Positions 48,360 to 57,388 of a DNA stretch of 64,000 nt are shown piece after piece; positions within the stretch are counted from its first letter, which is position 1, and every line of letters starts with the position of its first letter. Location: assembly GCF_039542385.1 (NCBI RefSeq), contig NZ_BAABIA010000002.1, forward strand, positions 682,001-746,000, read 5' to 3'. The notes under the pieces are model-generated. The model worked only from the letters and a program-made list of their open reading frames with translations, did not search any database and had not been told where the DNA came from. This stretch comes from Prosthecobacter algae (GTDB lineage Bacteria > Verrucomicrobiota > Verrucomicrobiia > Verrucomicrobiales > Verrucomicrobiaceae). The translations under genes were made by a program, and so were the position numbers.

Positions 48360-51300
48360 TCAGTCCACCGTGACGGTCACACCGTCAAAGGTCATCGTCG
48401 GCTGGGCACTGCCGCTGGCAGGGTACCAGATCACTGACACATCGCCAAAGCCCGAGTTAGCAGGCAACGGCAGCGGATCACCGAGGGCCACGCCATCGAT
48501 GCGGGCCTGCCAGGTGGCATTGCCCAGATCGGTGGTGATCTCAAAGCGGTGGCTGGACCCAGGGACCAGCACCGGCTCAAGAGCCGTGCGGGTGCCATTG
48601 GGTTGCACCGCGTAGATCGCCCCATCTTCCACGGAGAACTGAAGCTGACCGAGCGGGGAACCATTCGAACCGGTGACCTGCCAGCCAAAGTGGCCTTTGG
48701 TGCCAGCACCGGCCTGGTCGATGTCCATCGTCCACTCTGTCCGCACCACGCTGTCCGGGCCTGCCTGGACTTCGCTGGCATCGGTCCACAGCACCGTGGG
48801 CTGCGCACCTTCGGCGCTGCTGCCGGTGAAACTGCTCTTCTCACTGCCCTCATCGGTCTGCACCATTCTCAGGTTACCGGTCTCACCATCTGTCTGCCAT
48901 TTGGCCAAGGAAGCGGAACCGCTGGTCTGGACTGGAGCAGGCCCGAGCACAGGCCCCTGGTAAACCACCTGCAAGGCGTAGCTGCCAAAGTCCTCCAAAT
49001 TGAACCCGGTGCCATCCACCCCGAAGACATAAAACTTCACAGGCGTGTTGTCATCGGCGACAACGAACTCCACGCGATACACGCGGTTCAGGAAGTCATA
49101 ATCCTCGTCATAAGTGCCATCGAAATCATATCCAAGCCAAACCTGGAAATTGGAATTCACAACAGCCCCATAACGTCCGGCCTTCGGGAACACCCAGGTA
49201 TAAACGGCTTCGCCTAAGCCCGTGGCGGGCAGGCCCCTCACTTCAGGCTCACTGAAAGTCAGAGACTCCCCTTCCAGCCCTGCCGTCGTCGCTCCCTGAG
49301 TAGCAGGGAAGGTCGAGCCCACAATGATGGTCGGATTGTTGCGGTCGTTTACTTGCGCAGCGGATCGGCTGAAGGTTTCGCTACCGCTTCCATCAGAGCC
49401 ATTCTTCGAGATGGCAAACAGCTCCACTTCCTCACCATCCAAGAATCCAGCCGCTGGAACCGGGATCAGGATCGTTCCGCCGGGTTCTTTCACAGGAGTC
49501 ACCAGAGTGCCAGTGTCCGCATTTTTAAACCGGACACTCTTAACAAACTCAAGGTTAGTGCCCGAGATGCGGATTTTTTCGTTCTTTCTCGCCTTGTGGG
49601 GCGTGAAGGAAGTGATCACCGGATCTGGAATCAGGTTGATCGTCAACTGAGCAGGATTCGAGGTGGCGGGCACGCCCGTGGCGTTGTTCACCACGCAGCG
49701 GTAGAAGCCCTGATTACCGATCTCGGGGTCCAACTGCACATTGGTCAGAGTCAGAGTGGCGGCAGTCTTGCCGACCAAAGCGGTCCAAGGGCCTGCCAAG
49801 CTGGAAGCCTTCTCCCACTGATACTTGAGGGTGGGAGATCCGCCGGCCTTGACGATGAAGCTCACGTTGGAGTCTTCAAACACCTCTTTGTCCAGCGGCT
49901 GCCCATCGACAAGGAAGAAAGGGGCTGTCAGCACCGTGACCTTGGCAGTCGCGCTGGTCACCTTGACCGTGTCGTTCACATTGCTGACGATGCAACGATA
50001 GCTGCCGGCATCCGCCGTGGTCAGATCCGTAATGACCAGTTGCACGGTATCGCGCAGGCCTGCAGGCCCGGTGACCGTGGTCTGGGCACCCGTGATGCGG
50101 GGGCTGTTAGTCAGGTTCACATTGTTGCGCTGCCACTGGTACTTGATCGGGCCATCGCCCTGGCTGGTGCTGATGGAAAGAGTCAGCGTGTTACCAGAAG
50201 TCACCGCCGCAGCCGCTGGCTGAAGGCCGATCTTCACTGGCGCATCCACCTGAAGGTTAACCAACTCAGTCGTGAAAGTGCCAAAGCTGTTGGAGATCAC
50301 ACAGTAGTAGTTGCCTTCGTCGGAATCGCCGAGCTTGGACCGAGTGAATTTGGCAGCAGTGCCGAGGACCGTTTCAGGCTGGCTTTCGCGATACCACTTA
50401 TAGGTCAGCGGGGCATTGCCACCAGCAACGAGGCTGAACGTCACGGCCTTGTCCTTGATGCCAAGAAGATCTGTCGGTGGGGTGATCAGCAAAGGCTTGG
50501 AATTCACCTTCAGGGCGAAGGTCTTGGAGGTGTAAACACCCACCTTGTTTTTGATGACGCAGCGATACACACCCCGGTGAGTCCAGCTCAAGGGTGCAAA
50601 CTTGATGGCGGCGGTCTGGGCTCCCGTCACACCGGCGGTGCCGGCAGGTTCGTCGAAGATGTTCTTGCCGTCTTTCTGCCACTGATATTCCAGCACACCT
50701 GTGTCATCCACATTAGGAGTCACCGTAAGAGTGACTTCAGTGTCTCCACCGACATCATTGGCCTCAAACTCACCTTTGGCATTCGGCTGTGCAGGCTTGT
50801 TAGAAGTTGCAACGATGGTGCCCACTTCCGTCGGCTTGTTCAGCACGACCACGTTGGCGTAATTACTGATGGTGCCGAGAGGAGTGCCTGAAAGGAAGTT
50901 TTTCACACGCACGCGATACGTGCCTTCTTCCTTCACACTGAGGGAGCTGGCCTTGGCATTCAGCACATCGTCATCCGTCGTTTCTGCGGTGCCATTGACT
51001 TTTTCCCACTGGTATTCCAGCTTGGGATTGCCCCCGGACAGCACGCTCAGCTTTCCAGTGGCTTTGTTGGCCACATAAAGGGTACCACCCGTCGCAGCCG
51101 CAGGCTGGGTGAGGATGAAGGGCTGACTGTTCACCTTCAGAACAGCGGCCTTGCTAAACAAGGTCGTGTTGGTCAGGGAACTGACGATTTTCACGCGGTA
51201 GCTGGCAGCATCCGGCCACTGGGCACCTTCGGTGGTCTCATTGCCGACGGAGGCCACAGGAATGACAAACGTGGCCTCATCTGCCGTCGGGTTCACCGCC

Positions 51301-51851
51301 GTAGGGATGTCCACATTGTTTTTCTGCCACTGATAGGTCAGGCCTGCCGTTGTGGTGTCAGGCGTCAAGACAACCGCCAAGCTCACCCCTTCCCCCTGGC
51401 TGACTGTCGCTGATTGCGGTTGGCCGCTCGCCGGAGGTGTGGCAATCTTTGGACGCACATTCACCTGAAGGGTGAAAATGGGTGAAGAGATCTCTGGAAA
51501 TGGTTCCACCCTTTCAAATACTTCCGCATAATAATCACCAGATTGCTCCCCCTTTGCCCCTGTGAACTTCAGAGTGCCCGTCGCAGATCCGCTGATCCCG
51601 CCTCCATCAACCACACGCACATCGTCTTCTGGACCTGCCACTGCGGTGTTAACCTTGTACCAGCGGTAGCCGATTTTTTCGTCAGTATTGCTACCTCCTG
51701 TGACTGTCATCGTCGCCGTCAATCCATCCCGCACGATGATGGTCTGCGGATCTGTCGGGTTGAGGACGATAGGATCAGCGATGGAACTCATCGCCGTAAG
51801 GAGCAGGGCTCCAACGAGGGAGGCCAAGGGTTTAAATGGGGGTGTTTTCAT
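48360..51851 (-). CDS. Large secreted protein with tandem Ig-like domains and an IPT/TIG domain
   Basis: The ATG at 51851 gives 1163 residues and places the signal peptide (LASLVGALLLTAMSSIAD) at the start; the frame extends upstream to 52076 without support. About seven Ig-like domains of roughly 90-100 residues follow, each with a YxWxK/R core (YRWYKVN, YQWQKNN, YQWEKVN, YQWQKDG, YKWYRES, YQWQRNN, YQWEKAS) and a closing YRC or YYC motif (YRCVIKNK, YYCVISNS, YRCIVSN). An IPT/TIG segment (ITSFTPHKARKNEKIRISG) and a C-terminal beta-sandwich follow. It is probably a surface or adhesive protein; no sorting signal was recognised. Confidence 0.87.
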   Translation of the reverse strand: MKTPPFKPLASLVGALLLTAMSSIADPIVLNPTDPQTIIVRDGLTATMTVTGGSNTDEKIGYRWYKVNTAVAGPEDDVRVVDGGGISGSATGTLKFTGAKGEQSGDYYAEVFERVEPFPEISSPIFTLQVNVRPKIATPPASGQPQSATVSQGEGVSLAVVLTPDTTTAGLTYQWQKNNVDIPTAVNPTADEATFVIPVASVGNETTEGAQWPDAASYRVKIVSSLTNTTLFSKAAVLKVNSQPFILTQPAAATGGTLYVANKATGKLSVLSGGNPKLEYQWEKVNGTAETTDDDVLNAKASSLSVKEEGTYRVRVKNFLSGTPLGTISNYANVVVLNKPTEVGTIVATSNKPAQPNAKGEFEANDVGGDTEVTLTVTPNVDDTGVLEYQWQKDGKNIFDEPAGTAGVTGAQTAAIKFAPLSWTHRGVYRCVIKNKVGVYTSKTFALKVNSKPLLITPPTDLLGIKDKAVTFSLVAGGNAPLTYKWYRESQPETVLGTAAKFTRSKLGDSDEGNYYCVISNSFGTFTTELVNLQVDAPVKIGLQPAAAAVTSGNTLTLSISTSQGDGPIKYQWQRNNVNLTNSPRITGAQTTVTGPAGLRDTVQLVITDLTTADAGSYRCIVSNVNDTVKVTSATAKVTVLTAPFFLVDGQPLDKEVFEDSNVSFIVKAGGSPTLKYQWEKASSLAGPWTALVGKTAATLTLTNVQLDPEIGNQGFYRCVVNNATGVPATSNPAQLTINLIPDPVITSFTPHKARKNEKIRISGTNLEFVKSVRFKNADTGTLVTPVKEPGGTILIPVPAAGFLDGEEVELFAISKNGSDGSGSETFSRSAAQVNDRNNPTIIVGSTFPATQGATTAGLEGESLTFSEPEVRGLPATGLGEAVYTWVFPKAGRYGAVVNSNFQVWLGYDFDGTYDEDYDFLNRVYRVEFVVADDNTPVKFYVFGVDGTGFNLEDFGSYALQVVYQGPVLGPAPVQTSGSASLAKWQTDGETGNLRMVQTDEGSEKSSFTGSSAEGAQPTVLWTDASEVQAGPDSVVRTEWTMDIDQAGAGTKGHFGWQVTGSNGSPLGQLQFSVEDGAIYAVQPNGTRTALEPVLVPGSSHRFEITTDLGNATWQARIDGVALGDPLPLPANSGFGDVSVIWYPASGSAQPTMTFDGVTVTVD

Positions 51852-51886
51852 GTGAACAGACAAAGCCGGGAGGGACTCAACGTGGG

Positions 51887-51915
51887 ATAATGACCAAACT
51901 CGCATACAATGACAA
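51887..51915 (-). promoter_or_regulatory. Sigma-70-like promoter for the Ig-like gene
   Basis: On the minus strand TTGTCA (51915-51910) and CATTAT (51892-51887) are separated by 17 bases, close to the TTGACA-17-TATAAT consensus. Transcription would start near 51880, about 30 bases before the ATG. Confidence 0.4.
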
Positions 51916-51977
51916 TACAAAAAATCGTGCGTCTTGCCGAGAGTCGCCTCCGAAGCTTTCTGATCGTAAAGGTTACA

Positions 51978-52106
51978 ATGTCTTCTCAACCCATCCTGCA
52001 ATGCCCTTGGATTGATCTCCGGGAACGGAAGTCCCCACCAGAGCCTGATGGCCTTTCGCCCGAAGGCTGGCTTCACAAAGACCCAAGGGCTTCAAAAAGG
52101 TTTTAA
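51978..52106 (+). CDS. Possible 42-residue leader peptide
   Basis: An ATG at 51978 opens a short frame (MSSQPILQCPWIDLRERKSP and on to ASKRF) whose TAA (52104-52106) is one base before the ATG of the DUF2805 gene. Such spacing favours translational coupling. It has no signal or recognised motif, and codon preference is weak, so it may be chance. Confidence 0.25.
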   Translation: MSSQPILQCPWIDLRERKSPPEPDGLSPEGWLHKDPRASKRF

Positions 52107-52107
52107 A

Positions 52108-52344
52108 ATGTCCACTCCAGATCCCTCTCTCATCATCCGCCTCGCCTGGGAAGACCGGACGACTTTCGAAGAAATCGAAGAACGTACGGGCCTTACCGAG
52201 CCTCAAGTCATCGCTGTCATGCGGCGTGAGCTTAAACCTTCCAGCTTTCGCCTGTGGCGAAAACGCGTGTCAGGCCGAGTCACGAAGCACCGCAAGCTGT
52301 TCGAAAATCGCCAATCTGTGGAAAAGATGGAGTCCGAGGCGTGA
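52108..52344 (+). CDS. DUF2805 (TIGR03643) family protein
   Basis: The ATG at 52108 gives 78 residues: DPSLIIRLAWEDRTTFEEIE followed by RTGLTEPQVIAVMRRELKPS and a basic RLWRKRVSGRVTKHRKLF. These match the short helical family TIGR03643 (DUF2805), which has a helix-turn-helix look and no known function. In other bacteria members are often near photolyase or DUF2256 genes; neither is here. A radical SAM gene begins 35 bases downstream, so the two may be co-expressed. Confidence 0.85.
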   Translation: MSTPDPSLIIRLAWEDRTTFEEIEERTGLTEPQVIAVMRRELKPSSFRLWRKRVSGRVTKHRKLFENRQSVEKMESEA

Positions 52345-52379
52345 CAAATCCGTTCTTTTGAATACTGTTCGATTGAATC

Positions 52380-53684
52380 ATGGAACTGGACCGCAAACTC
52401 GAAATCCTGGCCGATGCGGCGAAATACGATGCCTCCTGCGCCAGTTCTGGAGCAGCGAAAAAAGATTCGCGCGGCAGCACGGGTGTCGGCTCCACCGGCG
52501 GGGCAGGCATCTGCCACAGCTACACGCCAGACGGGCGCTGTGTCTCCTTGCTCAAGGTCCTGCTGACCAACGTCTGCCTTTACGACTGCCACTACTGCAT
52601 CAACCGCCGCAGCAGCAATGTGAACCGGGCACGCTTTACGCCGGAGGAGGTGGTGAAACTGACGCTGGATTTCTACAAGCGGAACTACATCGAGGGCCTC
52701 TTCCTCAGCTCCGGCATCGTGCGCAGCGCAGACTACACCATGGAGATGGTCATTGAGGTGGCCCGCCAGTTGCGCGAGGTGCATCACTTCCGCGGCTACA
52801 TCCACCTCAAGACCATCCCGGAAGCCTCACCTGAGCTCATCGAAAAAGCCGGGCGCTATGCCGACCGCATCAGCATCAACATCGAGCTGCCCACTCAAAG
52901 TAGCTTGGACACTCTAGCCCCGGAAAAAAATTTAAAGCGCACCCAGCACGCCATGGGCGGCATCCGCCAGCGCATTGATGAGTCCTTCGCCGCCAAAAAA
53001 GAAGCACGCCAGATCAAAGCCACTCCACGGGCCAAACCGCCCGCCTTCGCCACGGGCCAGAGCACCCAGATGCTCGTCGGGGCCGATGCCTCCGATGACG
53101 CCGTCGTGCTGGGTCGGGCCGATGAGCTGTACCGCGACTACCGCCTGCGCCGGGTTTACTACAGCGGCTTCAGCCCCATCCCGGAGCCCAGTGTGCTGCT
53201 GCCTATCAAGCCGCCACCACTGGTGCGGGAACACCGCCTTTATCAGGCCGACTGGCTGCTGCGCTTTTACGGCTTTGACGTCAAGGAACTGCTGCCCGCT
53301 GAAAACCCTCACCTGGATCTGGAGATCGACCCCAAACTGGCCTGGGCGCTGCGCAACCGTGCCCTCTTCCCAGTGGATATCAACCGCGCTCCGCAGGAGC
53401 TACTATGGCGCATCCCAGGCCTTGGCGTGACCAATGTGGGCCGCATCCTCGCCGCGCGCCGTTTCTCCCGGCTCACGCTGGTGGACCTGCAGCGCATGCG
53501 CGTGGGATTGAAAAAGGTGCTGCCGTTCATCATCGCTGCCGACCACGCGCCCAAGATCGCCCTGCTGGAAAGTGACCAACTGCGCTCCCGTTTCCTGCCC
53601 GCACCCCGACAGCTCGAGCTCAATTTCGCCCATCCCCCCACCACCCCGGCGGATGCCCTGATGGCAAGGAGCGGCGAGCTTTAG
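52380..53684 (+). CDS. Putative DNA modification/repair radical SAM protein (TIGR03916 type)
   Basis: This is a 434-residue radical SAM enzyme with the cluster motif NVCLYDCHYCINR (Cys 66, 70, 73), ligating a 4Fe-4S cluster. Residues about 44-56 (ICHSYTPDGRCVSL) precede it. The C-terminal region carries a helix-hairpin-helix-like DNA-binding motif (RAPQELLWRIPGLGVTNVGR). This arrangement is the family annotated as putative DNA modification/repair radical SAM protein, usually paired with a uracil-DNA-glycosylase-like partner. No such partner follows here. The exact reaction is not known. Confidence 0.88.
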   Translation: MELDRKLEILADAAKYDASCASSGAAKKDSRGSTGVGSTGGAGICHSYTPDGRCVSLLKVLLTNVCLYDCHYCINRRSSNVNRARFTPEEVVKLTLDFYKRNYIEGLFLSSGIVRSADYTMEMVIEVARQLREVHHFRGYIHLKTIPEASPELIEKAGRYADRISINIELPTQSSLDTLAPEKNLKRTQHAMGGIRQRIDESFAAKKEARQIKATPRAKPPAFATGQSTQMLVGADASDDAVVLGRADELYRDYRLRRVYYSGFSPIPEPSVLLPIKPPPLVREHRLYQADWLLRFYGFDVKELLPAENPHLDLEIDPKLAWALRNRALFPVDINRAPQELLWRIPGLGVTNVGRILAARRFSRLTLVDLQRMRVGLKKVLPFIIAADHAPKIALLESDQLRSRFLPAPRQLELNFAHPPTTPADALMARSGEL

Positions 53685-53704
53685 CAAGCTTTTTGTTAGG
53701 CCGC

Positions 53705-55597
53705 TCAGGGCACCAGCTCTCGCACCTGGATGAAGGCCACGTGGCGCACATTACTGGCGCTGCCCGGCGGCCTGCGCAGGCCCAGGCAACGCACCTGCCC
53801 TGGAACCAGTTTCAGGCTGCCTTCCGACCAAGTCTCCACCAAGTGCGGAGCCCCTGGATACTCGGCTTCGGGGTCGGCGGAGATGGCCAGAGTCTCCTTC
53901 AATCCCGGCTCCAGCGGCCGGGCGGTGCTGTGCAGAAAAGTGTGCGTCAGCAGCAGATGCGGATCCTCGGCGACCGAAAGGTTTTCATCGTTCAGATCCA
54001 ACTCCCAGCGGCTGCCCACAGGCAAAGTCTCCAGCGCCGTGGGGCGCATGCGCGGGGAGCCATCGCGATGCGGGGGGTCAAACTCCGTCGCCGTCGGGTA
54101 ATCCTCAGTGATGCCCACCGTGGCCTGCATCCCCCCTTGCAGTTGCAGCATGACATGCGCCACCAGCGGTCTCTGTCCGGACTGCGCACTGTCTACCAAC
54201 GCCTGCAATCTCCGGGTGTCCGGTTGCCCCCATTTGCCGACGGCAGCGGCCTGCCACTCCGCCTCCTCACTGACTGGGATTTCGAAGACCATGATTTCCG
54301 CCTCATACCCTGGCTTTGGGGCAGGCGCTTCCGGCCAGCCCGGCCCTTCACGTTGGGAAAAGACCAGCAGCGTTTCATCCTTAGGCAGACCTTCTCCTTG
54401 CATCACCTCAGGCACCTGCATCACACTCAGCAGCTGGGTGCCGGGAGAGGCACCCGCTTCTGTCTGAATCTGAAAATCCCGGAACCGAGGCTGCCACATG
54501 ATGGCCTCAGGCACATCCAGCGCCAGCTTCCACTCACTGCGCGCCGGGGCGGCGATCGCCTGCCGCAAGGACAGCGCACCACCATCCATTTCCAGGTTCG
54601 TTCCCACAGCCCTAGCCTCCCACGCGGAGGGGATGCTCGGCATTTCCGTCGGGTATTCGTGCCAGCGCGTGCTCACCAGTTGTCCGCGCTGTCCCTGGAC
54701 CTGGGCGGAGCCCGCGCACAGCACCATTCTTGCGCGGCCTTCCTCCACCTGGGCCATCAGCCTTTGCAGCAAACCCGCATCCTCCGCTGGCTGGCGTGCC
54801 CGCATCAGCGCTAGCGCCGCTTTTGAGTCCAGGGCCAGGCCATAGACCCAGGTATGGTTGCCCATCGCTGCTTTTTCGGCGGTGACAGGTCTCTTCGGCA
54901 GGCCGGGCAGTTGTGCCTCCGCGATAAAAACATCCAGCCAGCGCCCCTTTCGGTCTCCTGGCCACACTTGGTCCCCCGGTGGCATCACGGCCAGGATTTT
55001 AGGTTCACCGCTTTCCAGGATCACTCCGCAGACCACGCTTTCCTCAAACAGATCGCGCCAGTCCAGCCAGCCATGCACGGCCTTGTCCGTCAGTTGGTTC
55101 GTCTTGCGGTCATAGACATCCAGCCAGGATGTGGGCCAAAGTACGGTCTCAGGGCCCCGCGGAGCATATCGGGTCACCCATTGTGCCGAGATTTTCGACT
55201 CCGTGGCGGGCGGCCCCCAAGCTTGGAGTTCGCACTCCAGGGACGTGCCGATGAAGCGTTCCTCAAAGGCCGTAGGCACCATGAAAAGCCGGTCCATCTC
55301 CTGGTCCAGCTCACTCGGCATCCAGGCCAACTGCCCGCTCTTCACACTCACCCGGCCCCCGTCATCTGCTGCGCTGCTGACATCCGAGATCACACTGGCT
55401 CGGCCTTCTTTCACTGCCCGCCGAAGCTCCACCACCCTTTCAGCATCCGTTTTTTTCGGTCCCACCATGAGCCGGATCACCTCCATCTCAGGCGCACGGA
55501 TCACCACCTGCCGCACCTCCATGGGCAGCGGCTCCCCCAGCGCAGGCAAGGCTGCCCCACCCACTCCCAGAACAAGACTAACTAGATGTGCTTTCAT
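53705..55597 (-). CDS. Secreted protein with three internal repeats of a conserved module
   Basis: The ATG at 55597 gives 630 residues with a signal peptide (HLVSLVLGVGGAALPALG). No named domain was recognised. The protein repeats a module containing PTAFEERFIGTSLECELQAW, then PSAWEARAVGTNLEMDGGAL, then PTALETLPVGSRWELDLND. This wording (PTA.E.R.VGT.LE) resembles strands in secretin-type proteins of Verrucomicrobia (PTAFETRNVGVTLEVEP). The same module occurs once in the upstream gene at 55600. The two genes are two bases apart and certainly form an operon, suggesting paralogous partners of an envelope complex. Confidence 0.7.
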   Translation of the reverse strand: MKAHLVSLVLGVGGAALPALGEPLPMEVRQVVIRAPEMEVIRLMVGPKKTDAERVVELRRAVKEGRASVISDVSSAADDGGRVSVKSGQLAWMPSELDQEMDRLFMVPTAFEERFIGTSLECELQAWGPPATESKISAQWVTRYAPRGPETVLWPTSWLDVYDRKTNQLTDKAVHGWLDWRDLFEESVVCGVILESGEPKILAVMPPGDQVWPGDRKGRWLDVFIAEAQLPGLPKRPVTAEKAAMGNHTWVYGLALDSKAALALMRARQPAEDAGLLQRLMAQVEEGRARMVLCAGSAQVQGQRGQLVSTRWHEYPTEMPSIPSAWEARAVGTNLEMDGGALSLRQAIAAPARSEWKLALDVPEAIMWQPRFRDFQIQTEAGASPGTQLLSVMQVPEVMQGEGLPKDETLLVFSQREGPGWPEAPAPKPGYEAEIMVFEIPVSEEAEWQAAAVGKWGQPDTRRLQALVDSAQSGQRPLVAHVMLQLQGGMQATVGITEDYPTATEFDPPHRDGSPRMRPTALETLPVGSRWELDLNDENLSVAEDPHLLLTHTFLHSTARPLEPGLKETLAISADPEAEYPGAPHLVETWSEGSLKLVPGQVRCLGLRRPPGSASNVRHVAFIQVRELVP

Positions 55598-55599
55598 GA

Positions 55600-56247
55600 T
55601 CAAAGACGTTTGATAAAGACCACATACCGCATGGCGGATCCCAACCCGGCCTCCGAACCGGAAAGGCGCAGCACACTGGTCACCTTTCGCCACTGCTGCC
55701 ACACGGCCAGCTTTCCTACCCACTCGATTTGATCAAACTGCGGGTACTCCACAGACAGCTTCTCTCGCTCGGCCCCCGTCGCTGCATTGGCGTAGCTGAT
55801 GCGGCGCATCTTCGGCGGGTTAAGGTGGTGCTCCAGCTTCAGGCTCACCAGCAGCCTACCCCCTTCCGTGAGGCCCTCGTGCCGAAGCTCCACGGCACTA
55901 CCCACAAAGCGCTTCTTCCGGCTCGCCGGGATGGCAGGTGGCTTCTCGGGAGTCTCCCAGCCTTCAGCAAACTCCTGCTCCTGCCCCTGCCGCCAGATCC
56001 AGGGTTGGTCCTCTGCCACAGCCCCTTTCACGGCCAAAATCTGCTTCAGCCCGCCCGCCTGCATTTCCTCATCCAGTCGCTTTTTCAGCGCCGGTTGCTC
56101 TTGAAACTGCCCTTCAAATTTCGCCTGCCACAGCAACTCCGGCACCTCATAGATCACCAGTTCCACCTCCACTGGCGCAGCCAGGGCCTGCCCCATCAAG
56201 AGCACCACGCCTAGAGCCACTCTCAGAAAGTGCCAAGTCAAAGTCAT
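55600..56247 (-). CDS. Secreted protein with a single copy of the same module
   Basis: The ATG at 56247 gives 215 residues with a signal peptide (MTLTWHFLRVALGVVLLMGQ). The start of the mature part (PVEVELVIYEVPELLWQAKF) parallels MEVRQVVIRAPEMEVIRL of the next gene, and residues PASRKKRFVGSAVELRHEGL match its repeated module. Its end (AMRYVVFIKRL) parallels VRHVAFIQVREL. It is transcribed before its larger paralogue. The family is unrecognised; secretin-associated or outer-membrane functions are only guesses. Confidence 0.65.
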   Translation of the reverse strand: MTLTWHFLRVALGVVLLMGQALAAPVEVELVIYEVPELLWQAKFEGQFQEQPALKKRLDEEMQAGGLKQILAVKGAVAEDQPWIWRQGQEQEFAEGWETPEKPPAIPASRKKRFVGSAVELRHEGLTEGGRLLVSLKLEHHLNPPKMRRISYANAATGAEREKLSVEYPQFDQIEWVGKLAVWQQWRKVTSVLRLSGSEAGLGSAMRYVVFIKRL

Positions 56248-56417
56248 GTCAGCGTTGTAAAGCCCCCCTGCCCCGCTAGTCAATGCTACAGCGGCAAAGG
56301 CCCTTTCTGCTTCAGTGGCATTCTCAAACGAACTGTGAGTTCAAACTCGGCACTTTTGTAGGCAGGGCAGGTAGATTTGGACTGGAATGCCCCCTGAAAC
56401 GCCCTGATATCTCAATC

Positions 56418-57191
56418 ATGCAAATGACGATGGAGGCCCGGTTGCGCAAGCTGCTGGAAGCCGTGGAGATGATGCACCAAAGGGAAGACGGAAGCCCCTT
56501 TCAGACCCGGGTCTTCCGGGCCTGCCAACACCTGTTTCCAGAAAGCTGCAGCAGCCTGGAACTGTGGGACCGCCAGACAGGCACGCTGACGGCGGCCTAC
56601 GGGGTGGATTATGAGCCTGCGGGCCTGGAAGAGCGGCTGAAAAGGATCGGCGAAGTGGTGCAGCGGGACCACCCGGGCTTTCCCATCATCGCCGCGGGGT
56701 CAAATGAGCTGATGCGGCTGTCCGAGCTGACCACCCTACGCGAGTTTCAGAAAACGGAGCTCTATGACATCGGCTTCAAGCCGCTGGATATTCGCCATCA
56801 GGTGGTCACCCCCGTGCAGTCCGCGACCCAGCTCGGTGGCGTGACTTTCAATCGCGGCGGCAGCCGGGATTTTGCTGAGGAGGATCTGGAAATCATCCGC
56901 TTGTTCAGCCGCCAAGTGGTCATCGCCCATCAGAATGACCGGGTGCTGAGCCGCACGCTGGAGCAGCAGCCCCAGATTTCTTCGCTGGATCACACCCCGC
57001 TGCGACGGGCCGGGCTGACTAGGCGCGAGAGCGAGGTCTTTGCCTGGATGATGGAGGGTAAACGAGACCGAGAAATCGCCACCATTCTGGGCATCAGCTA
57101 CCGTACGGTGACGAACCACGTACACGCCATCCTGCGCAAACTCGGCGTGGAAACCCGCACGGCTGCCACTCGGGCAATGCCCAAAGATTGA
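56418..57191 (+). CDS. LuxR-family response regulator-like transcription factor with GAF-like sensor
   Basis: The ATG at 56418 gives 257 residues. An N-terminal 180-residue sensor region (helical, GAF-like, with CQHLFPESCSSLELWDRQTG) precedes a LuxR-type helix-turn-helix (LTRRESEVFAWMMEGKRDRE, then IATILGISYRTVTNHVHAIL). There is no receiver domain. It could act as a stand-alone ligand- or redox-responsive regulator; the targets are unknown. It is divergent from the secreted-module operon, which may be its target. Confidence 0.8.
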   Translation: MQMTMEARLRKLLEAVEMMHQREDGSPFQTRVFRACQHLFPESCSSLELWDRQTGTLTAAYGVDYEPAGLEERLKRIGEVVQRDHPGFPIIAAGSNELMRLSELTTLREFQKTELYDIGFKPLDIRHQVVTPVQSATQLGGVTFNRGGSRDFAEEDLEIIRLFSRQVVIAHQNDRVLSRTLEQQPQISSLDHTPLRRAGLTRRESEVFAWMMEGKRDREIATILGISYRTVTNHVHAILRKLGVETRTAATRAMPKD

Positions 57192-57388
57192 GGCCCTGGC
57201 ACAAGACCTCCATGAAAATGAGTATCCTTACTCATGGCCACTCCCTCTTCCTGGAAGGAAGATGATGATTGTTCTGAGGAGGGCTCAGATTTTTGTCAGT
57301 TTATGTTTCACGGTCATCGGCTGAGAAATGTCTGAAGCCCTTCTTTAGAACATCTTTTTCTTAAAATCAAAGTCAGGACTGCGCGGAC

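Noticed and set aside
53693..54814. 373-codon open frame on the plus strand
   Set aside because: It is antisense to the secreted three-repeat protein gene, which has a signal peptide and a paralogue.
57192..57388. Small gene or RNA between the LuxR and EboE genes
   Set aside because: No frame with codon bias, no tRNA-like fold and no repeat seen.
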